A stretch of 64,000 bases of DNA from Mageeibacillus sp. (GTDB lineage: Bacteria > Bacillota > Clostridia > Saccharofermentanales > Saccharofermentanaceae), in NCBI GenBank assembly GCA_022484595.1, contig JAKVLB010000001.1:186001-250000 (forward strand), read 5' to 3'. Positions 8,971 through 18,668 of this stretch are shown one piece after another. The notes beneath the pieces are model-generated. The model searched no databases and was not told where the DNA came from. It worked only from the letters and a program-made list of their open reading frames with translations. A program made the translations under genes and the position numbers. How positions within the stretch are numbered: the stretch's first letter is position 1; the number at the start of each line of letters is the position of its first letter.

Positions 8971-11033
8971 TGCTGAGGCTGATTAGGATCAGACGTCGGC
9001 ATCGGCAAAGGCGTCGGCGTAGGAGGAACAGGTGTAGGTGTAGGAACCGGCGTGGGAGTAGGCGCTGCCTTGAATACCGCGGTATATGTTGTCGCGCCGC
9101 TCGCGCACACTATTGTATAGTTGGGTGACAGACAGACGGTATTTCCAAAACTGTCCAGCCAGCAGTCAAATTCAAATCCGGCTGCCGGTGAGGCTGACAG
9201 AGTAATCTGCGTTCCGACATCATATGAACCTCCGCCAGTTACCGTTCCTCCGTTTCCGGAAACAGTAACGTTAATTACAGCCTGAGGCGGCGTAGGCGTA
9301 GGTGTTCCGCCGTTATTGAAATCATCCTGCGTACCGACATAAAGTTTGATAGACGACTTCCTGTCGACGGATGTTCCCGCAACAGGATCTGTAAACATAA
9401 TAATCTGCTGGCTCTTAGGCAGCGCGAGCACATCGGCGCTTCCATCAAGAGTATAATTCAGTCCTGCATCGTCAAGTGTTGTACCGGCAGCCTCTACGCT
9501 CTGACCGGCCACATCGGGGACAACGCTGCTGGTAGGCTCTGTTGCGTATATTACAACCACCGAATCACCTACATTAACCTGCGTTCCCGCCTGCGGCTCA
9601 GTTCTTATAACGAGTCCCGGATCGACATCATCTGAAGCTTCTGACCTTAATGACACACTAAGTCCCAGATTTGTTAGGGCAGTGTATGCGTCCTGATAAT
9701 TCATGTTGGCGTAGTCTGACAGAGTAACAGAATCAGAAGCCGCGGATACAGTGAGAATCAGTTTGCTGATATTGCTGTCGGCGGAAATAACAACTCCCTC
9801 CTCTATACTCTGCTCGAGCACGATACCAGGCTCGTAATCATCTGTCTCCTCATACTTTATCTCATAGTTAACGTTATTTGCCTCAAGGTCGCTTATAGCC
9901 TCATCAGCTGTCATCCCGACATAATTCTTTACTGTGTAGTCAGTGTTCTCAGATATATTTGTATTGTTCTCGATACCCTTAATTACAAGAACACCGATTC
10001 CGATAAGTACACCAACAATCGCTACGATTATAAGCACAAGTATTATGTTGTCGCGGAATCTCGAGAATCTTCTGGATTCTGCGCTCTTCTCAATCTCGCT
10101 GATTTTGCTGTAGCTCGGATCCTGTCTGAACGACACATTTGTCTCAGTCTTATCTGCATCAGGAGTATTGCTGATAACTCCATAGACGCCGTTAGGGTCA
10201 ACAAGAAGTGCATCAAGCTCGGTAACCATCTGTCTCATTGACAGATATCGCTTCTCCGGGTTCTTCTGCATACACTTGTTGATTATCGCATCAAGTCCAG
10301 CAGGCACGCCAGGCATAACTGAAGAAGCAGCCGGAGGCACTTCCTGAAGATGCTTTACGGCAATCGCCACATTGGTATCGCCGTCAAACGGCACTCGCCC
10401 TGTCACCATCTCAAAAAGTGTTACACCAAGAGAATATATATCGGACTGAGGTCCGACATTTCCGCCTCTCGCCTGTTCCGGTGAAAAATAATGAACGGAT
10501 CCCATCGCGCCGCCCGTCATTGTAATGGTTGTGCTTGAAGCTGCGCGGGCGATGCCGAAATCGGTTATCTTCGCTATCTTGTCACGCGTAATAAGAATAT
10601 TCTGCGGCTTTATGTCTCTGTGGACAATACCGTTATTATGCGCATATTCCAGCGCAAGACCAATCTGAATTACAATAGGTACGGCATTTCTCCAGTCGAG
10701 ATGTCCATTCTGATTGATAAGTTCCTTTACAGTGATGCCGTCAACATATTCCTGAACTATATAACGAAAATTGCCTTCGTGTCCGACACCGAACACCTTT
10801 ACAATATTATTCTGCTTTAAAGACGATACAGCCTTGGCTTCCGTGTCAAAGCGCCTGATGAAGTCCTCGTCGGAAGAATACTCCGGTTTAAGTATTTTAA
10901 TAGCGACATTGATACCTGAGTCCATGTCTATGCCAAGATAAACATTCGCCATACCGCCGCTGCCGATAAGTCTTACAATTCTGTATTTGTTTGCAAATAT
11001 CATGCCCTCCGGGCCATGTACTTGATTTGGCAT
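8967..11033 (-). CDS. prkC: PASTA-domain Ser/Thr protein kinase (PrkC/Stk1) with extra C-terminal domain
   Basis: Membrane eukaryotic-type kinase that senses cell-wall fragments and phosphorylates cytoplasmic targets. The kinase domain (about residues 15-275) has the glycine loop GSGGMANVYLG, Lys46 in VAIK, HRDIKPQN (Asp140) and DFG at 158-160. A single membrane helix spans about 329-352. Three PASTA domains follow at roughly 366-430, 435-497 and 502-567. Unusually, the protein continues for 120 residues: a PTPTPP linker, an InlB-B-repeat-like domain of about 70 residues (585-655, with GGTVTGGGSYDVGTQITLSA and FDCWLD), and a Pro-Thr-rich tail. The ATG at 11033 has GGGAG six bases upstream. 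It overlaps rsgA and follows the cognate phosphatase gene by 15 bases. Confidence 0.95.
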   Translation of the reverse strand: MPNQVHGPEGMIFANKYRIVRLIGSGGMANVYLGIDMDSGINVAIKILKPEYSSDEDFIRRFDTEAKAVSSLKQNNIVKVFGVGHEGNFRYIVQEYVDGITVKELINQNGHLDWRNAVPIVIQIGLALEYAHNNGIVHRDIKPQNILITRDKIAKITDFGIARAASSTTITMTGGAMGSVHYFSPEQARGGNVGPQSDIYSLGVTLFEMVTGRVPFDGDTNVAIAVKHLQEVPPAASSVMPGVPAGLDAIINKCMQKNPEKRYLSMRQMVTELDALLVDPNGVYGVISNTPDADKTETNVSFRQDPSYSKISEIEKSAESRRFSRFRDNIILVLIIVAIVGVLIGIGVLVIKGIENNTNISENTDYTVKNYVGMTADEAISDLEANNVNYEIKYEETDDYEPGIVLEQSIEEGVVISADSNISKLILTVSAASDSVTLSDYANMNYQDAYTALTNLGLSVSLRSEASDDVDPGLVIRTEPQAGTQVNVGDSVVVIYATEPTSSVVPDVAGQSVEAAGTTLDDAGLNYTLDGSADVLALPKSQQIIMFTDPVAGTSVDRKSSIKLYVGTQDDFNNGGTPTPTPPQAVINVTVSGNGGTVTGGGSYDVGTQITLSASPAAGFEFDCWLDSFGNTVCLSPNYTIVCASGATTYTAVFKAAPTPTPVPTPTPVPPTPTPLPMPTSDPNQPQQ

Positions 11034-11048
11034 ATATATCTCCCGCCT

Positions 11049-11786
11049 TTACCTGAGGCTAGTATTCCCTATCAGTATCGTCATATTATCGTTGCTTTTA
11101 TTTCTTATCGCAAGTGCTATGAGTTTATCACATATTGCTTCAAGCGAACTCTTATTCTTCACGGCAGCGGCAATGTCACCGGTTCCGACAAAAGAATAAA
11201 GACCGTCTGAGCAAAGAATAATCAGATCACCATAGATAATATTATAACTGTAAATGTCTGGATTTAGATACTGATTTTCGCCTACTACCTTTACAAGTCT
11301 GTTACGGCTTCCGTGACTTCTGGCTTCATCCTCGGTAATAAGACCCTTCTCAATTAACTCGGCGGCTTCATTATGATCCTGAGTGAGTTTGATAATATTG
11401 GAACCATGACATAAATAAACCCTTGTGTCACCTATGTGTCCTATTACAAGTTCCCGGCCTTTTACAATCGCTGCCGAGAGAGTAGTACACATACCCCTCA
11501 TGCTTGAATCTTTCAAAGAGTCCAGCAACACTTTGCGGTTGGCACTGTTAAATGCGTTGCAGATAACCTTCCCTATCGTCTCTTTACTGTCGTCAGCAGA
11601 CAGCATTACACGCAGTTCATCAAGCAGAGTATCAGCCGCAGTCCTGCTGGCAACTTCGCCGCAGGCTTCGCCGCCGAGACCATCGGCTATTACCATGCAC
11701 ATATAATCACCAATCTGCTCATAAGCGCAATAGTCTTCGTTATTGCTTCTTACCGGTCCGGTCTCTGATTTGCCGAAGCAGATCAT
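11049..11786 (-). CDS. prpC: PP2C-family Ser/Thr protein phosphatase
   Basis: Metal-dependent phosphatase that reverses PrkC phosphorylation. The 245-residue protein carries the PP2C motifs SNNEDY near residue 14, IADGLGGEACGEVAS near residue 33, GHIGDTRVYL near residue 115, LTQDH near residue 135 and CSDGLYSFV near residue 193, with aspartates to bind two metal ions. No membrane segment is present. It sits between rlmN (ATGA overlap) and prkC (15-base gap), the standard Firmicutes phosphatase-kinase pair. Confidence 0.95.
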   Translation of the reverse strand: MICFGKSETGPVRSNNEDYCAYEQIGDYMCMVIADGLGGEACGEVASRTAADTLLDELRVMLSADDSKETIGKVICNAFNSANRKVLLDSLKDSSMRGMCTTLSAAIVKGRELVIGHIGDTRVYLCHGSNIIKLTQDHNEAAELIEKGLITEDEARSHGSRNRLVKVVGENQYLNPDIYSYNIIYGDLIILCSDGLYSFVGTGDIAAAVKNKSSLEAICDKLIALAIRNKSNDNMTILIGNTSLR

Positions 11787-12820
11787 TTCTTGTCCTCCTC
11801 GATTCCCCTTCGAAGCTGGCCGCAGGCCGCCATTATATCTGTTCCCATTTCTCGCCGCAACGTTACGTTGATTCCCATAGTCTCAAGTGTTTCCTGAAAT
11901 TTTCTGACATACTCTCTGGAACTTCTCCTGTATGCGCTTCCAGGAAACTCATTTGCAGCGATAAGATTTACATTGCAAAGCATCCCCTTAAGAAGTCTTG
12001 CAAGCGCTCTGGCATGAGCTTCAGAATCATTCACACCTGCGAAAAGGCTGTATTCAAAAGTAATTCTTCTGTGCGTTTTCTCCGCATAATCCCTGCAGGC
12101 AGGTATAAGTTCATCCAAAGAATACGCTTTGGCAATCGGCATCAGTTCTCTTCTCAATTCATCATCGGGAGCATGAAGAGAGATCGCCAGGTTGACCTGT
12201 GAATCAAGTCTTGTAAACTCTTCAATCTTAGGCACGATACCGCATGTCGATACCGTAATGTGCCTTGCCCCGAGATTGAGTCCATCCTTATCCGTAGCAA
12301 GCTTTATGAAACCGATCAGATTGTCATAGTTATCGAAAGGCTCACCTATACCCATAACGACGACGCTCCTGATTCTTTCTTCAACTTCTCTTTGCGACAA
12401 TATAACCTGAGCGAACATCTCGCCGGAAGTAAGCGAACGCCCGAAACCGAGTTTTGCAGAAGCGCAGAAGCTGCATCCCATCTTGCATCCGGCCTGGGAA
12501 GAAATGCAAATCGACAGACCGGTGCGATATCTCATTACCACCGTTTCTATGACATTGCCGTCTGTCAGTCTGTAGACAAACTTCACTGTTCCGTCGATTT
12601 CGGAAACAAGCTTACGCACACAGGTCATCGAACCGAATACAAAATCCGCATCAAGCATCTGTCTCAGACTCAAAGGTATGTTTGTCATCTCGTCAAGATT
12701 AATGACTCCCGAAGACAGCCATCTATATATCTGATCTGCCCTGAAAGCAGGAATATTTTTCTCCCTGCACCATGTCTTAAGCTCATCGTGAGTCAGGTCA
12801 AGGCAGAATTTATCAGACAT
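11783..12820 (-). CDS. rlmN: Dual-specificity RNA methyltransferase RlmN
   Basis: Radical SAM enzyme that methylates C2 of A2503 in 23S rRNA and A37 of some tRNAs. The CxxxCxxC cluster site is in AGCKMGCSFC. The SAM-binding VVMGIGEPFDN motif follows, and the conserved catalytic cysteine is in MAACGQLRR near the end. I place the start at the ATG at 12820, eight bases after GGAGAG, rather than at an in-frame GTG two codons earlier. That gives 345 residues, the family norm. It overlaps the end of rsmB by eight bases and prpC by four. Confidence 0.95.
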   Translation of the reverse strand: MSDKFCLDLTHDELKTWCREKNIPAFRADQIYRWLSSGVINLDEMTNIPLSLRQMLDADFVFGSMTCVRKLVSEIDGTVKFVYRLTDGNVIETVVMRYRTGLSICISSQAGCKMGCSFCASAKLGFGRSLTSGEMFAQVILSQREVEERIRSVVVMGIGEPFDNYDNLIGFIKLATDKDGLNLGARHITVSTCGIVPKIEEFTRLDSQVNLAISLHAPDDELRRELMPIAKAYSLDELIPACRDYAEKTHRRITFEYSLFAGVNDSEAHARALARLLKGMLCNVNLIAANEFPGSAYRRSSREYVRKFQETLETMGINVTLRREMGTDIMAACGQLRRGIEEDKK

Positions 12821-14222
12821 CAGCACTTCTCTCCATTCTGCAGATAAAGAAGCCGTCGCATGAGTCGGTATCAGGAAGCAGTGTAATCATTCCGTTGTGA
12901 AGCTCTTTTAACCTCTCATCGTCTACATTCAGTTTCTCCGGCATAAAACGTTCTATCGAAACAGTATGGAAGTTCTTATGCTCTTCAAGAAAATCGGCAA
13001 TCCTCGCGCCGTTCTCCGCACTGTTGAGTGTGCATGTACAATAAACAAGTGCTCCGCCGGGACGCACCATCTTTGAAGCATTATCCAGTATTTCGGCCTG
13101 AACAGACAGCAGAGATTCCACGCCGTCAAAAGTCAGCTTGGTTCTGATATCAGGTTTTCTGGCTATCAGACCAAGCCCGCTGCATGGAACATCGCAAAGA
13201 ACAATATCATAACTCTTGCGTGAGTCCTTGTCTTTGGATAATTTGGTGGCATCCATACATTTCACGCTTACAGACTTAATCCCAATCCTTTCGCAGTTCT
13301 CCTCAATCAGTTCAGTCCTCGACTCATTTATATCGACAGCAACAATCTCGCACTTGTCGTGAGCTAATTCCGCCATGTGGGTAGACTTTCCGCCCGGAGC
13401 CGCACAGCAGTCAAGTATTCTGTCGCCCTCGTGAGGATCCGCAACTACTGAAGCCAGCTGGGCACCTTCTCCCTGAACGAAAACGCCGTATCTGGCAAAT
13501 GCCTCAGACTGTTCAAGCCCTTTTATTCCGCCTTCAACAGCAAGACAGTCAGGCATAAAGCTGCTGCCGGTACAATTAATTCCGTCACGCTTAAGGCTTG
13601 CTTCAAGCTCTTTGCCGGAAACCCTGTCAGGATTGAACCTTATCGTAACAGGCGCAGGTTTCAGGAAAGCTTCTCCTATCTCAAATGCTCTGGACTTCCC
13701 GTAATCTTTCTTCAAGATTCCGTAGATCTCAGGCTTGAGCGACACCCTTATACCTGGCTTATACTGTTCAAGATACTTCTTTGCCTCAGGTGCACCGCAG
13801 TATTTGCGAAGAACCGCGTTGACATAACCGGCAGCTTTGGCGTTATACTTTTTCGCTATCTCCACTGAGCTGTCACATACCGCGTATTCCGGAATGTTGT
13901 TTCCGAACTGCAGCTGCCAGACAGCCATTCTTATCAGAGTTCTTGAGACAGGATCCATCTCTTCCGGTACTTCCTTCGTGATGTGTCTCACAAGAAAATC
14001 TATTGTAAAAGAATATGTCAAGGTTCCGTAGAGCATCGCACGGACAAAATCAAGTGATTTATTGTATGACGCCGCAATCCTGTCCGCTTTCTTGATAACA
14101 AGATTTGAGAAAGCATCTTCTTCATACACTTCGAAAAGCATAAGAAAACAGAGTTCCCTGTCATTTCCGTCCTCAATCAGCTTCTCTATATCCTTCTTCT
14201 TGAATTTAACGTCAATACCCAT
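12813..14222 (-). CDS. rsmB: 16S rRNA (cytosine-967-C5) methyltransferase RsmB
   Basis: Methylates C967 of 16S rRNA. An N-terminal NusB-like RNA-binding domain (about residues 1-140) is followed by a Rossmann methyltransferase domain with CCAAPGGKSTHMAE, the first conserved cysteine in DVPCSGLG and the catalytic TCTLNSAEN region. The ATG at 14222 is chosen because GGAGG lies five bases upstream; an upstream in-frame TTG at 14234 would overlap that site. The 469-residue length suits the family. The gene is 12 bases downstream of fmt. Confidence 0.94.
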   Translation of the reverse strand: MGIDVKFKKKDIEKLIEDGNDRELCFLMLFEVYEEDAFSNLVIKKADRIAASYNKSLDFVRAMLYGTLTYSFTIDFLVRHITKEVPEEMDPVSRTLIRMAVWQLQFGNNIPEYAVCDSSVEIAKKYNAKAAGYVNAVLRKYCGAPEAKKYLEQYKPGIRVSLKPEIYGILKKDYGKSRAFEIGEAFLKPAPVTIRFNPDRVSGKELEASLKRDGINCTGSSFMPDCLAVEGGIKGLEQSEAFARYGVFVQGEGAQLASVVADPHEGDRILDCCAAPGGKSTHMAELAHDKCEIVAVDINESRTELIEENCERIGIKSVSVKCMDATKLSKDKDSRKSYDIVLCDVPCSGLGLIARKPDIRTKLTFDGVESLLSVQAEILDNASKMVRPGGALVYCTCTLNSAENGARIADFLEEHKNFHTVSIERFMPEKLNVDDERLKELHNGMITLLPDTDSCDGFFICRMERSADV

Positions 14223-14234
14223 AAATTCCTCCAA

Positions 14235-15191
14235 TCAAAGGCTCTGTCCGATTTTATAATTATGCGCGCAATCAGCGGCGGAAAGTCTCTTTCCGCCTTC
14301 ATTCTGTATAATATTCAGTTTGAGATATCCTTTACCGCACTTAACAATCAAATCCGACTTCTGTGCTTTCACAACGGTTCCCGGCAGATACTGTTCTGTA
14401 TCGCAGTCATCAAAAGAAACGACTTCTGAGTCATAAATCTTTATTTTCTTGCCGTCAACCATCGTACAGGCACCGGGCCATGAGCTCAAAGCCCTTACCC
14501 TGTTATGTATCGCAACGGCATCCTCATTCCAGCTGAACATGCCTTCCGAAGGATCAATAGGTGGACACACGCTTGCCTTCCCACTGTCCTGCTTTACAGA
14601 AGTGACATTCCCTTCAATATAATCCGGAAGCATCTCTATAAGGAGTTCCGATCCGGCCTTTGCAAGCTCTGACATCAACTCCGGAGTATGAACATTAGGT
14701 GATATGGGAACTTCTACAGAACAGAGAATATCCCCGGTGTCCATTCCCGCATCCATCTTCATAATCGTAACACCGGTGACATCGTCGCCTTCAAGTATGG
14801 CTCGCTGAACAGGCGCAGCACCTCTTCTTCGCGGTAAAAGACTTCCGTGACAATTGATGCAGCCCAGACGCGGTATATCAAGAATATTCTGCGGGAGAAT
14901 CTTCCCGTATGCTGCGGTGACAATCAGATCCGGTGCGCTTTCCGTGATTGTGCGCAGTGCGTCGTCTCCGCGAAGAGAAGAAGGCTGATAGCAGTCAATT
15001 CCCGTTTCTTCCGACAATATCTTTACCGGCGGACTCGTGAGAATATGTTTCCTTCCGACTGGCTTATCCGGCTGACATACGGTCATCACCACATTGTAGC
15101 CGGCTGAAATAAGATGTGAAAGACAAACAGAAGCAAACTCCGGTGTCCCCATAAAAACGATTCTGATATCACTCGGGTTAATCAATTTCAT
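14235..15191 (-). CDS. fmt: Methionyl-tRNA formyltransferase
   Basis: Transfers a formyl group from 10-formyl-THF to initiator Met-tRNA. The 318-residue protein has the N-terminal FMGTPEFASVCL, QPDKPVGR, the catalytic NCHGSLLPRRRGAAPVQ (Asn-His) and MDAGMDTGDI, followed by the C-terminal OB-like domain. Its ATG overlaps the stop of def (15188) by four bases, so the enzymes that add and later remove the formyl group are translationally coupled, as in most bacteria. Confidence 0.96.
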   Translation of the reverse strand: MKLINPSDIRIVFMGTPEFASVCLSHLISAGYNVVMTVCQPDKPVGRKHILTSPPVKILSEETGIDCYQPSSLRGDDALRTITESAPDLIVTAAYGKILPQNILDIPRLGCINCHGSLLPRRRGAAPVQRAILEGDDVTGVTIMKMDAGMDTGDILCSVEVPISPNVHTPELMSELAKAGSELLIEMLPDYIEGNVTSVKQDSGKASVCPPIDPSEGMFSWNEDAVAIHNRVRALSSWPGACTMVDGKKIKIYDSEVVSFDDCDTEQYLPGTVVKAQKSDLIVKCGKGYLKLNIIQNEGGKRLSAADCAHNYKIGQSL

Positions 15192-15664
15192 TCCTCTTCT
15201 GTTTTGTATACCTTGCCGTCAACGGATTTATCTATAAACAACACTCCGTCCAGATGGTCATATTCGTGACAGATGCAGCGTGCAAGAATATCCGTAGCTT
15301 CCAAAGTGAATTCTTTACCTTCACGATCGAGTGCCTTGGCTATGATGTGGCTCGGTCTGTCGACATCACAGGTCTTTCCCGGGACAGAAAGACATCCCTC
15401 ACCGCCGATCTGTGAACCTGACATTTCAATAATCTCAGGATTAATAAATTCTATCTTACCGTGTTCATCTCCGACATCAACAATAAACACACGCCTCAAA
15501 ACGCCGACCTGGGGGGCAGCGATGCCTATCCCACGGTTCTCGTAATACATAGTATCTGCGAGATCATCCAGCAGTTTAATAATTCTTGGTGTAATCTCAT
15601 CGACCGCACGTGACTTCTTTCGAAGCTGCGGATCGCCTTCCAAAACAAGATTTCTCAACGCCAT
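15188..15664 (-). CDS. def: Peptide deformylase
   Basis: Metalloenzyme that removes the N-formyl group from new proteins. The 158-residue protein shows the three motifs GIGIAAPQVG, EGCLSVPG and ICHEYDHLDG (HExxH, where the two His and the Cys of motif 2 bind Fe/Zn). The start MALRNLV at 15664 is supported by GGAGG eight bases upstream; an in-frame GTG at 15682 lies next to that site. It is the first gene of the def-to-thiN operon, with a promoter at 15707-15735. Confidence 0.96.
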   Translation of the reverse strand: MALRNLVLEGDPQLRKKSRAVDEITPRIIKLLDDLADTMYYENRGIGIAAPQVGVLRRVFIVDVGDEHGKIEFINPEIIEMSGSQIGGEGCLSVPGKTCDVDRPSHIIAKALDREGKEFTLEATDILARCICHEYDHLDGVLFIDKSVDGKVYKTEEE

Positions 15665-15706
15665 ATAACAATCCTCCGGCACAATGCCGCTTATTTATCC
15701 ACAACC

Positions 15707-15735
15707 ATTATAGATTTTTAACTGCCTATCGGCAA
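15707..15735 (-). promoter_or_regulatory. Sigma-A promoter of the def operon
   Basis: Minus-strand -35 TTGCCG (15730-15735), 17-base spacer and perfect -10 TATAAT (15707-15712). The predicted start is near 15700, about 36 bases before the def ATG. The -35 lies inside the last codons of the AMP-ligase gene and is part of a small inverted repeat, TGCC-GATA-GGCA. Confidence 0.75.
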
Positions 15736-17396
15736 GTTTCCGGGTGTTTAGTCCTTATAAGCGCCTCCGCGTCAATCTTGCCTATGGCTGTCCGCGGCAA
15801 TTCCTCAAGAATCATATAACTTCTGGGAAGCTGATATCTCGAAACACTGAGCTTCAGGTCATTCTTTATGCTCTTCAATGCTTCGTCCTCTTCGCCTCTC
15901 TTTATTACCGAATAATCGAAAACAATAAACGCTTTCACTATCTCGCCGCGCATTCTGTCAGGAATCCCTGTCACACAACATTCAAGGACACTCTCATGAG
16001 CACTGATAACGTCTTCAAGTACACCGGGATAAATATTGTATCCGTTAGAAATTATCATCCGCTTTATTCTGGAGTCAAAATAAACAAGGCCGTCATCGCC
16101 GATGTGACCGCAGTCGCCTGTATGAAGCCAGACGTTTCCGTCATTATCTCGCTCAAGAGCATTGTCACTCTCTTCCGGCTCATTGAGATAACCCAGCATT
16201 ACAGCCGGTCCGCAGATTAGAATCTCACCTGATTCTCCGTTCACAAGCTCCTCATTACTGTCAATACCAACTATACGGAATCTTGTATCTTTATAGACAC
16301 TTCCGATGCAGTTGTCTTTGGCACAGTGCTCAGGAACAAGACAGACACCGGACAGGCATTCGGTAAGGCCATAGCCCTGACGTATGGTTGTTCTCGAGCC
16401 GTGTGACACAAGAAGTTCATTAAAACTGCGCATAATGTCGTTAGGAAGTCTGTCTCCGCCGGAGATTACGAGCTTTACAAAGCTCATATCGCAGTTTTTG
16501 CTTACACCCGCAATCATCGCACCGAAAATCGCCGGAACACCGGCAAGAATCTCCGGCTTGTACCTGTTAATAAGCGCATCTATGGACTTCATTTTAAAAG
16601 TCGGCATCAGAATTGTAGTACCGCCAAACATAAGGACGGTATGCACTCCGACTCCTAGTCCAAAACCGTGAAACACAGGGAGAATCTCGAGCATCTTATC
16701 GCCGGCCTTAAGGCACCCGCAGCTGTCTATCGCCTCATCCGCACTTGCATTGAAATTTCTTGAACTTAGCAAAACGCCTTTGGGTTTGCCAGTTGTTCCT
16801 CCGGTATAAAGAACCGCACAAGGCTCATCAGGCTTACTGAACTCAATATCTTTTACCTGCTTCACTGCCGCCTTGTCAGCATGGGCAATAAAATCACGAT
16901 AGGTCTCAAAGCCTTCCGGCATACTATTCTTAGTCTTTGTACGAATTTTATAACCGAGTTTTGATAATGCCGGAAGAGATTCACTTGCGCTGACAATAAA
17001 CACTTTCTCGACAAACTGAGATATAAATCCTATGTTTGGTGCAAGTGCTTCAAACGCAAAAACAATTCTTGCCTCAGACTGTCTGATGTAATTCTCAAGC
17101 TCATGCACGGATGAAAGCGGATGAATCATATCACAGATCGCCCCGATTCTGTTAGAAGCATAAAACAGTATAACAGCTTGAGGAATATTTGGCAGAATTA
17201 CCGATATATGATCGCCGCGACCGACATTGAGTGAATGAAGCGCAGCCGCACACTTGTCTATACTCTTAAGCAAACAGGAATAAGTCATCTTTCTTCCGTA
17301 ATAATTTACAGCGATACCGGAACCGTACTTCTTTTTGCTGTTTGCAATAACTTCGTATATTGAACAGTCCGGGATATCTGCTTCAGAATCACTCAT
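15726..17396 (-). CDS. Class I adenylate-forming enzyme (acyl-CoA synthetase/AMP-ligase family)
   Basis: A 556-residue ANL-superfamily ligase with the core motifs in order: LYTGGTTGKPKGV (phosphate loop, near residue 195), QGYGLTE (near 342), WLHTGDCGHIGDDG (near 425), RIKRMIISNGYNIYP hinge and a C-terminal PRTAIGKID with the catalytic lysine. It would activate a carboxylic acid as the acyl-AMP, probably for CoA transfer. The sequence resembles fatty-acyl-CoA ligases, but the substrate cannot be read. It starts one base after the ahcY stop (TGA-T-ATG), so it is co-transcribed with ahcY and pnp. Its 3' end contains the def -35 box. Confidence 0.88.
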   Translation of the reverse strand: MSDSEADIPDCSIYEVIANSKKKYGSGIAVNYYGRKMTYSCLLKSIDKCAAALHSLNVGRGDHISVILPNIPQAVILFYASNRIGAICDMIHPLSSVHELENYIRQSEARIVFAFEALAPNIGFISQFVEKVFIVSASESLPALSKLGYKIRTKTKNSMPEGFETYRDFIAHADKAAVKQVKDIEFSKPDEPCAVLYTGGTTGKPKGVLLSSRNFNASADEAIDSCGCLKAGDKMLEILPVFHGFGLGVGVHTVLMFGGTTILMPTFKMKSIDALINRYKPEILAGVPAIFGAMIAGVSKNCDMSFVKLVISGGDRLPNDIMRSFNELLVSHGSRTTIRQGYGLTECLSGVCLVPEHCAKDNCIGSVYKDTRFRIVGIDSNEELVNGESGEILICGPAVMLGYLNEPEESDNALERDNDGNVWLHTGDCGHIGDDGLVYFDSRIKRMIISNGYNIYPGVLEDVISAHESVLECCVTGIPDRMRGEIVKAFIVFDYSVIKRGEEDEALKSIKNDLKLSVSRYQLPRSYMILEELPRTAIGKIDAEALIRTKHPETCR

Positions 17397-17397
17397 A

Positions 17398-18660
17398 TCA
17401 GAAATCCCATGAATTTACGTAGCGGTACTGTTCATCGGTAAGCTTGTCAATGCTGATTCTCTTTGTCTCAAGCAGAATCTCCGCAACACGGTTATCAATA
17501 ACTTCAGGAGTCTGATAAACATCTATCGGAAGCTTCTGTGGCTGGGAAGCAATATATCTTGCAGACTGCGCCTGAAGCGCAAAACTCATATCCATAATCT
17601 CAACGGGATGTCCGTCACCAGCTGCAAGATTTACAAGCCTTCCTTCCGCAAGAATGCAGATGGTATTGCCGTTTGACAGCTTATAACCAATAACATTCTT
17701 CCGAAGTTCGGATTCATCCACAGCGATGCCCTTAAGCTGAGCAACGTTCACTTCACAGTCGAAATGTCCGGCATTACAGCAGATTGCACCGTCTTTCATA
17801 AGGTTAAAATGACGTCCTACAATAACATCCTTGCATCCCGTAACAGTGACAAAAACATCTCCGACCACAGCCGCCTGATCCATAGTCATAACGTCATAGC
17901 CTTCCATTATGGCTTCACATGCCTTTACAGGATCTATCTCAGTTACGACCACCTTTGCACCGAGACCTTTTGCCCTCATCGCGACGCCTCTTCCGCACAT
18001 TCCGAATCCGGCGACAACAACAGTCTTTCCTGCAACAACAAGATTAGTCGTCGCCATTATTGCAGTCCATACAGATTGGCCTGTACCGAATCTGTTGTCG
18101 AACAGATGCTTGCATCTGGCATCATTTACGGCAACAACCGGGTATGCAAGCTGATTCTGCTTCTTAAGAATTTCCAGTCTGTGAACTCCTGTTGTAGTCT
18201 CCTCACATCCGCCAAGAATATTAGGAACGAGATAATTCATATCAGAGTGCAGCAGCATTGCAAAGTCACCGCCGTCATCAATTACAATATCAGGACCGAA
18301 AGACAATGCCATCTTAAGATGATTGATGTAGTGCTCTTCATCATCTCCGTGTACCGTGTAGACATGCATTCCGGATTCAGCAAGTGCCGCAGCAACATCA
18401 TCCTGAGTAGACAACGGATTGCATCCGGTAAGTGCAACATCAGCACCGCCTCTCGCAAGAGCCCTTGCAAGACACGCCGTTTTTGCTTCTACGTGAACAG
18501 AAACGGATATCTTAAGCCCTTTGAACGGCTGCTCATCAATCAGTTCACGTTCGATTGCACGGAGAACCGGCATATTGCGATATGCCCATTCAATCTTCTC
18601 CATACCGTAAGGTGCAAGCTTTATATCCTTAATATCGTATTCCGGAATATCCATAATCAT
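17398..18660 (-). CDS. ahcY: Adenosylhomocysteinase
   Basis: NAD-dependent enzyme splitting S-adenosylhomocysteine into adenosine and homocysteine. The 420-residue protein has the substrate-site HVEAKTACLARAL and GCNPLSTQDDVAAAL, then the Rossmann loop VAGFGMCGRGVA and VVTEIDP. It lacks the C-terminal KPxxYRY of the common long form, matching the shorter type seen in Thermotoga and archaea. AGGAG lies four bases before the ATG at 18660; a second ATG two codons later is also possible. Many Firmicutes use Pfs/LuxS instead, so this route is noteworthy. The following gene (AMP-ligase) and the preceding one (pnp) are tightly linked. Confidence 0.93.
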   Translation of the reverse strand: MIMDIPEYDIKDIKLAPYGMEKIEWAYRNMPVLRAIERELIDEQPFKGLKISVSVHVEAKTACLARALARGGADVALTGCNPLSTQDDVAAALAESGMHVYTVHGDDEEHYINHLKMALSFGPDIVIDDGGDFAMLLHSDMNYLVPNILGGCEETTTGVHRLEILKKQNQLAYPVVAVNDARCKHLFDNRFGTGQSVWTAIMATTNLVVAGKTVVVAGFGMCGRGVAMRAKGLGAKVVVTEIDPVKACEAIMEGYDVMTMDQAAVVGDVFVTVTGCKDVIVGRHFNLMKDGAICCNAGHFDCEVNVAQLKGIAVDESELRKNVIGYKLSNGNTICILAEGRLVNLAAGDGHPVEIMDMSFALQAQSARYIASQPQKLPIDVYQTPEVIDNRVAEILLETKRISIDKLTDEQYRYVNSWDF

Positions 18661-18668
18661 TTTTCTCC

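Noticed and set aside
12260-12847. A 195-codon plus-strand frame
   Set aside because: Antisense to rlmN, no motif, no ribosome site.
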